Part shown: one piece after another, positions 1 through 5,039 of the stretch
Numbering within the stretch: position 1 is the first letter of the stretch
Layout of the letters: each line of letters opens with the position of its first letter
NCBI GenBank assembly: GCA_030151885.1
Contig: JASLCG010000058.1
Coordinates: forward strand, 1 to 19,845
From: Bacteroides sp.
GTDB taxonomy: Bacteria; Bacteroidota; Bacteroidia; Bacteroidales; Bacteroidaceae
Direction: 5' to 3'
Length of the DNA stretch: 19,845 nucleotides
Position numbers and translations under genes: made by a program
The notes under the pieces: generated by a model
What the model saw: only the letters and a program-made list of their open reading frames with translations
The model's database searches: none
What the model was told of the DNA's origin: nothing

Positions 1-439
1 TGCCACAGAATGGACAACCGTTGTACCTTTCAAGTGGGAAAGTTCCCTCGGGAATATAGTGGCCACATGCTAAAAGTGAAGCCCCCTCCATACCACCTAT
101 TTTATTGCATAAATCTGTTATTAGATGATCTAACAATCCCTCTCCAGTAGGTACATTCCACCCTTTTACCAATGGATGCCAATTCAAATCAATGCCTAGC
201 AACTCTTTATAAGTACTGATGATAGTCTCAACATCAGTAGTAGAGCAGCCATTTAAAGCTATTAATAAGTCTTCAGACACCGTGTATCCTAGCTTATTAA
301 GCTGTTCAATAAGAGTTATAGCGTACTTAGAGATCTCTTTAGAAGAGCCCACGAATAAGCTGGAAGGAATATAGATTGCCCCCTGTCGGAAAGCTATTTT
401 TAGCAAATTAGTTTGCATAGTTTTATCTGTTATGACCAT
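1..439 (-). CDS. Unrecognised protein with zinc-ribbon-like motif (partial, cut by window edge)
   Basis: The ATG at 439-437 opens a frame that runs off the left edge, giving 146 codons and no stop. The upstream in-frame codons reach a TAA with no other ATG, so this start is the furthest possible; a second Met at codon 8 is an alternative. The visible part looks soluble and mostly helical, with no signal peptide, so it is probably cytoplasmic. Near the edge it carries CGHYIPEGTFPLERYNGCPFCG-like spacing: Cys125, His127, Cys142 and Cys145 could form one zinc site. I do not recognise the family. It lies just downstream of the structured RNA cluster on the same strand: the E4 hairpin ends about 24 nt before the start codon. 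It may therefore be co-transcribed with those RNAs or encode their protein partner. That role is inference from position only. Confidence 0.75.
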   Translation of the reverse strand, partial: MVITDKTMQTNLLKIAFRQGAIYIPSSLFVGSSKEISKYAITLIEQLNKLGYTVSEDLLIALNGCSTTDVETIISTYKELLGIDLNWHPLVKGWNVPTGEGLLDHLITDLCNKIGGMEGASLLACGHYIPEGTFPLERYNGCPFCG

Positions 440-462
440 GCCTAAAGACGATGGTTTGTGAA

Positions 463-530
463 TAAATACGGTAATTTAAAGGCTGAAAATAATTATATTA
501 TGAAGTAAGCCCCTATTGACCAATTATTTA
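463..530 (-). ncRNA. E4: hairpin RNA element with the repeated GGUCAA/UACUUC/AAUUACC motif
   Basis: Read on the minus strand, GGUCAA (521-516) is followed by UAGGGGCU (515-508), UACUUC (507-502), an AU-rich loop, AGCCUUUA (484-477) and AAUUACC (476-470). The two variable octamers pair over 8 bp, including two G-U pairs. GGU pairs with ACC, leaving the conserved CAA/AAUU internal loop. An outer AU helix (530-525 with 468-463) extends the stem. It begins 6 nt after the tRNA-like RNA ends and lies in what would be the leader of the 1-439 gene. It could be a separate processed RNA or a cis-acting site in that mRNA. Pairing was done by eye. Confidence 0.6.
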
Positions 531-582
531 ATTAAGAGAGACAGGTCGGACTCGAACCGACGACATAGGAATTAATGTTAAA

Positions 583-715
583 GAAGTAAGTCTAAATTGA
601 CCTCTTAATCTATACAGATGGAAATTTTAAAACGTGATGGGCATCACCCACCTGGTTATGAGATAGAAGTATGTCTTAATTGTCCACTCTACATAATAAG
701 GTAATTATACAGACT
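583..715 (-). other. E3: circularly permuted copy of the motif, extending the tRNA-like anticodon stem
   Basis: Here the 3' half of the motif comes first. AGUCUGUAU (715-707) plus AAUUACC (706-700) directly follow the anticodon-stem 5' strand. The 5' half, GGUCAA (602-597), UUUAGACU (596-589) and UACUUC (588-583), comes about 100 nt later, just before the anticodon-stem 3' strand. Pairing of 715-708 with 589-596 gives six consecutive pairs (one G-U), a U-U mismatch and a further pair. GGU (602-600) pairs with ACC (702-700). The tRNA body thus occupies the place of the apical loop seen in E1, E2 and E4. The segment between the halves holds E2. Confidence 0.6.
620..685 (-). ncRNA. E2: hairpin copy of the motif nested inside the tRNA-like RNA
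   Basis: Minus strand: GGACAA (685-680), UUAAGAC (679-673), A, UACUUC (671-666), a loop, GUUUUAA (633-627) and AAUUUCC (626-620). The variable heptamers pair completely, with one G-U. This copy has GGA instead of GGU, and its partner is UCC instead of ACC, a compensatory change relative to the other three copies. The apical loop contains its own small hairpin, GTGAT-GCCC-ATCAC (646-633 region, sharing its last bases with the helix). It lies in the expanded anticodon arm of the tRNA-like RNA, enclosed by E3. Confidence 0.6.
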
Positions 716-755
716 ACCCTTGCTCTACCAACTGAGCTACTGTCTCGTTATATAT

Positions 756-839
756 AAAGGTGCTAGATAAAAGGTAATTGGAAGAGTGTTTTTCATAATG
801 TTGAAGTAACTCTTACTTGACCTAAACCTAAGCACCTTT
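756..839 (-). ncRNA. E1: hairpin RNA with closed ends carrying the repeated motif
   Basis: The ends pair perfectly over 9 bp: AAAGGTGCT (839-831) with AGCACCTTT (764-756). Inside are GGUCAA (822-817), GUAAGAGU (816-809), UACUUC (808-803), a loop containing AACAUUA, ACUCUUCC (787-780) and AAUUACC (779-773). The helix AAGAGU/ACUCUU is 6 bp, with a further G-C beyond a mismatch. AGGU pairs with ACCU. The RNA starts a few nt downstream of a good promoter and ends 9 nt before the tRNA-like RNA. The long stem with paired ends and conserved internal loops resembles a small protein-binding scaffold RNA such as a Y RNA, but I see no sequence identity to a known family. Confidence 0.65.
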
Positions 840-846
840 TTTATTT

Positions 847-880
847 CAAATATCTCGCTGTTCTTAAACAACAGTACAAA
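847..880 (-). promoter_or_regulatory. Bacteroidota-type promoter for the RNA cluster
   Basis: On the minus strand TTTG (880-877) precedes GATATTTG (854-847) by 22 nt. The latter matches TAnnTTTG in seven of eight positions. The spacing is one or two nt above the usual 19-21. The predicted start, about position 840, coincides with the 5' end of the E1 stem. A second TATATTTG lies upstream at 946-939 and could be an alternative promoter. Confidence 0.5.
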
Positions 881-969
881 GGAACAGAAAGGGTGTGCAA
901 TCTTTTTGCGTAGAGTAAAAAAAGATATTTATTATTTGCAAATATAGTGTTTCTATAGGAGTAAAACGC

Positions 970-1010
970 ATATAGCGTCCCTTATTATGAAAAAATAAGA
1001 AACGCTATAT
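970..1010 (-). terminator. Hairpin ending the PUL operon
   Basis: The perfect 9-bp inverted repeat ATATAGCGT (970-978) / ACGCTATAT (1002-1010) encloses a second one, CTTATT (981-986) / AATAAG (994-999). It sits 38 bp past the GH2 stop codon. On the minus strand the stem is followed by GCGTTTTAC, a weak T-run. It probably terminates or protects the 3' end of the operon mRNA and insulates the RNA cluster, which has its own promoter about 90 bp further on. Confidence 0.55.
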
Positions 1011-1048
1011 AATCGCCATACGAACAAGTGGTATGAAACTTAATAGTT

Positions 1049-2869
1049 TTATTTAGATAAACTATTACATATTTTATTATTAATTCTACGCACCCTTTCT
1101 TTTTCTACTTTAATTATTTTTCTGTCGTAAGTCATTAAACCATTAACTTCTACTTCTACATCTGTAGTTTGGGTGTAAACTGCAGCAGAGAAGCCTACTT
1201 TAATTAATTGCAATAACTCATTTCCATATTTTTCATACTCATCTGTAACCTCTTTTGCATTCTTAAACTGTATGTATCCCCAATTTTTATCGGGCTGCCA
1301 CAGGTGGTTTTCTAGTGGTAAACCTATTCCTCCATACTCACCTAGCACATTAGCTCTTTGAGCATCAAATAGATACATTTCAGGACCCGGATAGTTGTGT
1401 AAATCTAACATATCTCCTGTGTAATAATGATTCCCTCCACTTGCAGGGTTCACCAATCTAGAAGGATCATACATTTTAGTCCATCTTGCAGTTTCATCTG
1501 TTTTAAATTGTCCCCAAGCCTCATTAAAAGGGACCCATGTAACAATAGATGGATATGAAATCAAGAAGTCCATAATTTCCTTCCATTCACTGTAAAAGTT
1601 CTGTTCAGACTCTTGTGAACGCTTCATTTCCGACCCTTCAAAATATTGTCTATTCTGCCATTGTGGAGATTTATCTCCATTAGGCATATCTTGCCAAACC
1701 AATAGGCCAATTTTATCACAATGTGTATACCAACGAGCAGGCTCAACCTTTACATGTTTACGTATCATATTAAAACCAAGCTCTTTAGTTTTCTGTATGT
1801 CATATACCAAAGCCTCATCAGTAGGAGCTGTATATAAACCATCTGGCCACCACCCTTGATCTAATGGACCAAACTGAAAATAATCTTTGTTATTTAATTG
1901 AATACGTACAATACCATCTGCCCCCTTTTTAGTCGCTATTTTTCGCATTGCCGCATAACTACTCACCTCGTCTACCACTCTGTTTTTATGGAATAGTTTG
2001 ATCTCTACATCGTATAAAAATGGCGATTCAGGCGACCATAGTTTAGGGTTATCAATAGCTAAAGTCAACTGCTGATTAATAGCTCCTTTAGCACGGGAAA
2101 CTACTCGATTCCCCTCTTTTACTATTACTTCAATCAGATTTAGCTGATTCGTATTTGAGGTCTCTACATCCACCTTTAAAGAGTTGCTATCTAGGTGAGG
2201 TATTAACTTTAAGTGTGTAATATGCTGAAGATTAACTGGCTCAAGCCATACCGTTTGCCATATACCAGAGACAGCAGTGTACCATATTCCATTAGGATTT
2301 GTATGCTGTTTTCCTACTGGTTGATAACCATCTGTTGTTGGATCCCATACTTTTACAATAAGCTTCTGCTTACCCGACTTTAAATAAGGCGATATATTAA
2401 AACTGAATGGTGTATACCCACCCTTGTGTTCTCCTATTTTTATGTCGTTTAAGTATACTTCGGTTTTCCAATCCACCGCACCAAAGTGCAGTAATACCTC
2501 TCTGTTTTTCCAATTTGAAGGAATAGAAAAAGTGGTTTGATACCATAACTCTTTATCTTTACCCAACTCTTTTTGAACACCTGAAAGGCTCGATTCAATG
2601 GCAAAAGGAACTAAAATTTCTCCATCAAATACGGTAGGCTCTGCATTACCCATTGGAAGTATCGCATAATTCCACAGACCATTTAGGTTTTTCCAATCGG
2701 AACGCTCCATTATTGGTCGAGGATATTCAGGCAACACATTATTCACATCTATAGCATCTGCCCATTGTGTCTTTATTTTTTCGCCCATAGGTTTCCATTG
2801 CGCAAAAGAGCACATTGTAGCACAAAGAGCGAATGCGGTCAACATATATTTCTTTATTTCGTTTATCAT
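1049..2869 (-). CDS. Secreted GH2 family glycoside hydrolase
   Basis: A retaining exo-glycosidase of the beta-galactosidase/beta-glucuronidase superfamily, 606 aa. The signal peptide ends near residue 23 (CSFAQ), so the protein is probably periplasmic. The order is a jelly-roll sugar-binding domain from about 45-215 (opening PRPIMERSDWKNLNGLW), an Ig-like domain from about 216-315, then a TIM barrel. The acid/base is Glu450 in WVPFNEAWGQ and the likely nucleophile is Glu511 in VLGEYGG. It is shorter than classic LacZ and lacks the C-terminal domains. It is the last gene of the operon and starts 1 bp after the mutarotase stop codon. The natural substrate cannot be read from sequence: beta-galactoside, or an arabinose-type sugar given the neighbours, are both possible. 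Confidence 0.88.
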   Translation of the reverse strand: MINEIKKYMLTAFALCATMCSFAQWKPMGEKIKTQWADAIDVNNVLPEYPRPIMERSDWKNLNGLWNYAILPMGNAEPTVFDGEILVPFAIESSLSGVQKELGKDKELWYQTTFSIPSNWKNREVLLHFGAVDWKTEVYLNDIKIGEHKGGYTPFSFNISPYLKSGKQKLIVKVWDPTTDGYQPVGKQHTNPNGIWYTAVSGIWQTVWLEPVNLQHITHLKLIPHLDSNSLKVDVETSNTNQLNLIEVIVKEGNRVVSRAKGAINQQLTLAIDNPKLWSPESPFLYDVEIKLFHKNRVVDEVSSYAAMRKIATKKGADGIVRIQLNNKDYFQFGPLDQGWWPDGLYTAPTDEALVYDIQKTKELGFNMIRKHVKVEPARWYTHCDKIGLLVWQDMPNGDKSPQWQNRQYFEGSEMKRSQESEQNFYSEWKEIMDFLISYPSIVTWVPFNEAWGQFKTDETARWTKMYDPSRLVNPASGGNHYYTGDMLDLHNYPGPEMYLFDAQRANVLGEYGGIGLPLENHLWQPDKNWGYIQFKNAKEVTDEYEKYGNELLQLIKVGFSAAVYTQTTDVEVEVNGLMTYDRKIIKVEKERVRRINNKICNSLSK

Positions 2870-2870
2870 T

Positions 2871-4007
2871 TTACTGCTGAATTAGAAATTTATAAATACA
2901 AATATGGCTATACACTTCGTCTGGATTTAACCTTGTTGATGGGAAGTTATAGTGATTCGGACTATCGGGAAAGTGCTGAGTCTCTAATGCGAAGGCTTCA
3001 CGATGATTTAGAGGTTTACCATGTTTCCCTTTCACTTGACCATCAAAGAAGTTTCCACTGTAAAACTGTAAACCTGGCTGATCAGAGTATACCTCCATAA
3101 CTCTACCCGATTCCGGTTCAACTATGCTAGCAACACGCATTACTCCTTTCTTACCATCTCTATGAATAACCCAATTATGATCGTATCCAGAACCATTTCT
3201 TAATTGTTTATCAATTTGATTTATTCTATCACCAATAGCAGTTGGTATTCTAAAATCAAAAGGAGTACCCTCTACTGCTTCATATTCGCCTGTGGGTATT
3301 AATACACTATCTACGGGGGTTATATAATCTCCTTTTATATTTAAGACATGATCTAATATTGTACCATTACCTTCTCCTTTTAAATTAAACAATCCGTGGT
3401 GTGATAAATTTACAATGGTTGGTTTATCTGTAACAGCCTTATATGAGATGCTGAACTCACTATCCGCAGTTAATTTATAAGTCATTTCAATATCCAATTT
3501 TCCAGGGAACCCTTCCTCTCCATCGGCAGAAGAGTACGATAAAACAATGGTTGAGTCGTTTGCCTGTACCACACTCCAAACGACCATATCTAATCCATGT
3601 ATCCCCCCATGAAGTGTTTGTCCATTATTATTTATAGGTAATTGGTAGTTTGTCCCATCAATTTCAAATTGCCCATTTGCAATACGATTTGCATATCTCC
3701 CAACTACAGGACCAAGAAATCTTTCACCTTTAGGTTCAATGTATTCGTCTATGCTAGGATGCCCCAATACAACATCCTCATAATTACCATTTTTATCGGG
3801 AACCCATAAAGAGACCACCCTACCTCCGAAGTTAGTAACTTGCATCACTATTCCCCCTTTGGATAAAGTATATAGCTCAATCTGTTCTCCTTGATATACT
3901 TTCTCAAATGCTTTTTTCTCTAGCAATTGCATATTCTGTCTATCTTTATTGTCATTGCAGGCAAGTAATAAAGGTAGTAGCATTAGTATGGTTATAAAAT
4001 TCTTCAT
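2871..4007 (-). CDS. Aldose 1-epimerase (mutarotase), lipoprotein
   Basis: Interconverts alpha and beta anomers of aldoses, so sugars released by retaining or inverting enzymes equilibrate before uptake or catabolism. It is 378 aa with a lipoprotein signal (LLLAC, Cys17), so it is anchored outside the cytoplasm, unlike the cytoplasmic galM of Enterobacteria. Galactose-mutarotase landmarks are visible: GRYANRIANG (103-112), LHGGIHGLD with His133, the catalytic His204 in NLSHHGLFNL, and the catalytic Glu342 in ALETQHFPDSPN. The usual NLTNHSYFNL motif is altered around the catalytic His, which may reflect another sugar such as arabinose. It lies 15 bp after the upstream GH43 gene. Confidence 0.9.
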   Translation of the reverse strand: MKNFITILMLLPLLLACNDNKDRQNMQLLEKKAFEKVYQGEQIELYTLSKGGIVMQVTNFGGRVVSLWVPDKNGNYEDVVLGHPSIDEYIEPKGERFLGPVVGRYANRIANGQFEIDGTNYQLPINNNGQTLHGGIHGLDMVVWSVVQANDSTIVLSYSSADGEEGFPGKLDIEMTYKLTADSEFSISYKAVTDKPTIVNLSHHGLFNLKGEGNGTILDHVLNIKGDYITPVDSVLIPTGEYEAVEGTPFDFRIPTAIGDRINQIDKQLRNGSGYDHNWVIHRDGKKGVMRVASIVEPESGRVMEVYSDQPGLQFYSGNFFDGQVKGKHGKPLNHREAFALETQHFPDSPNHYNFPSTRLNPDEVYSHICIYKFLIQQ

Positions 4008-4022
4008 AATATTACGTTTAAA

Positions 4023-5033
4023 TTAGTTAAACACTGGTTTAGCGGCTTTTATAGATGGTGAGCCACCTTTTATATGGGGCCAATCATTTTTCCATTCTAC
4101 TTGATCCATTAATAAGACCCTTCCTTCGGGCTGATGAGTATCTACTCCGTGGTAGAATATCCAATCATCACCATTATCATCTTGCACTATCTCAGAACAA
4201 TGCCCATTCCCTACAAAGCTTTTATTAGGTCTTATTACAACATCATAGCCGTTATTCATCAAGTCTATTCCTTTCTCATTAAAATAAGGCCCATACAAAT
4301 TATTAGATCTACCCACTACTAACTGATAAGTGCTTTTTAAGCCTTCACAGCAAGATCCAATAGATGCAAACAGATAATAATATCCATTCCTTTTATGAAT
4401 GTAAGTGCCTTCAAAAGCCGTTCCTGCCACTTTTACTTTATCCGCACCCTCTTTTACAGATAACCCATCATCTGCCAACTCTATTCCATATATTCCTCTG
4501 AAACTACCCCAGAAGAGGTGCTTTTTACCATCTTCTTCTATATAAAAAGGATCTATAGAATTTGTTACACCAATTTCGTTACTCCTAAATATTTTTCCTA
4601 AATCCGAGAAAGGTCCAGTTGGCTTATCAGCAATAGCAACTCCAATGCCACACGTATCTTCTCCACCCCATACCGACATCGAGTAGTACAACACGTATTT
4701 ACCATTAATTAAATTAATATCTGGAGCCCATATTCCTCCATTTGGTTCAAATATTGGTCTAGTCTGATCTGTAAAAGCTGTATTTACAAATACCCAATTG
4801 ACTAAATCTTTCGACTTGTATATAGGTACATTTCTAATATCTTCGGTTGCATACAAATAAAAATACCCGTCAGAATCTTTATGTATAGTAGGATCTGGCA
4901 TACTAAAATCCAAGATTGGATTAGTATAAGTATCCCCAACCTGTATATCTGTATCCTCCTTTTCTATATTACTACAACCATTACAGCCACATAATAGAGT
5001 GATTATACAGAGGAAAAGAGATGTGTTTTTCAT
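4023..5033 (-). CDS. GH43 arabinanase/arabinofuranosidase-like lipoprotein
   Basis: A five-bladed beta-propeller inverting hydrolase of family GH43, 336 aa. The lipoprotein signal is LLCGC (Cys17). Catalytic residues are visible: the base Asp47 in MPDPTI, the pKa-modulating Asp161 in SIDPFY, the acid Glu209 in FEGTYI, and the active-site His278 in GNGHCSEI. The motif IWAPDINLINGKYVLYYS is also typical. The family includes endo-1,5-alpha-L-arabinanases, alpha-L-arabinofuranosidases and beta-xylosidases. With a GH93-like and a second GH43 gene beside it, arabinan is the best guess. It is single-domain with no carbohydrate-binding module. It starts 6 bp beyond the stop codon of the preceding gene. 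Confidence 0.87.
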   Translation of the reverse strand: MKNTSLFLCIITLLCGCNGCSNIEKEDTDIQVGDTYTNPILDFSMPDPTIHKDSDGYFYLYATEDIRNVPIYKSKDLVNWVFVNTAFTDQTRPIFEPNGGIWAPDINLINGKYVLYYSMSVWGGEDTCGIGVAIADKPTGPFSDLGKIFRSNEIGVTNSIDPFYIEEDGKKHLFWGSFRGIYGIELADDGLSVKEGADKVKVAGTAFEGTYIHKRNGYYYLFASIGSCCEGLKSTYQLVVGRSNNLYGPYFNEKGIDLMNNGYDVVIRPNKSFVGNGHCSEIVQDDNGDDWIFYHGVDTHQPEGRVLLMDQVEWKNDWPHIKGGSPSIKAAKPVFN

Positions 5034-5039
5034 AATCGT

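Larger units (their letters stand above)
537..746 (-). ncRNA. tRNA-like RNA with a ~140-nt structured expansion of the anticodon arm
   Basis: Minus strand. GAGACAG (746-740) and CTGTCTC (544-538) make a perfect 7-bp acceptor stem. The D arm is GCTC/GAGC (737-734, 725-722) with loop AGTTGGTA. The T arm is GTCGG/CCGAC (561-557, 549-545) with loop TTCGAGT. The usual tRNA tertiary partners are present: U8-A14, G15-C48, G18-G19, U54-A58, Psi55 and C56 positions. The variable loop is 5 nt (ATGTC). The discriminator is U and no CCA is encoded. The anticodon stem begins A720-G717 with T570-T567, but instead of a 7-nt loop there are about 144 nt (715-572). These contain the permuted motif E3 and the nested hairpin E2. 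No plausible anticodon can be assigned. The insertion is shorter than usual group I introns and shows none of their core that I can recognise. It may be a tRNA mimic (compare the tRNA-like module of YrlA Y RNAs) or an unusual intron-bearing tRNA; I favour the mimic. Confidence 0.8.

Noticed and set aside
536..560. tRNA 3' end as attachment site for an integrative element carrying the PUL
   Set aside because: I saw no second copy of the tRNA 3' end near 18139-18761, no integrase or mobility gene in the window, and the PUL lies on the 5' side of the tRNA-like gene.
537..746. Ordinary tRNA gene with a group I or group II intron
   Set aside because: The insert (about 140 nt) is below the usual size of either class. 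I could not find a group I core or a group II domain V, and the insert instead contains two copies of a motif that is also present outside the tRNA.
502..822. CRISPR-like array from four similar 20-nt segments
   Set aside because: Intervals are irregular (137, 83, 81 nt), the middle of each segment varies, and the variable parts are complementary to a downstream or upstream partner. That indicates RNA structure, not direct repeats with spacers.
2765..3100. Plus-strand 111-aa frame across the GH2/mutarotase junction
   Set aside because: It is antisense to two well-supported genes, shows no family features and is a by-product of their coding sequence. The same applies to the other short frames opposite susC, susD, the GH genes and the regulator.
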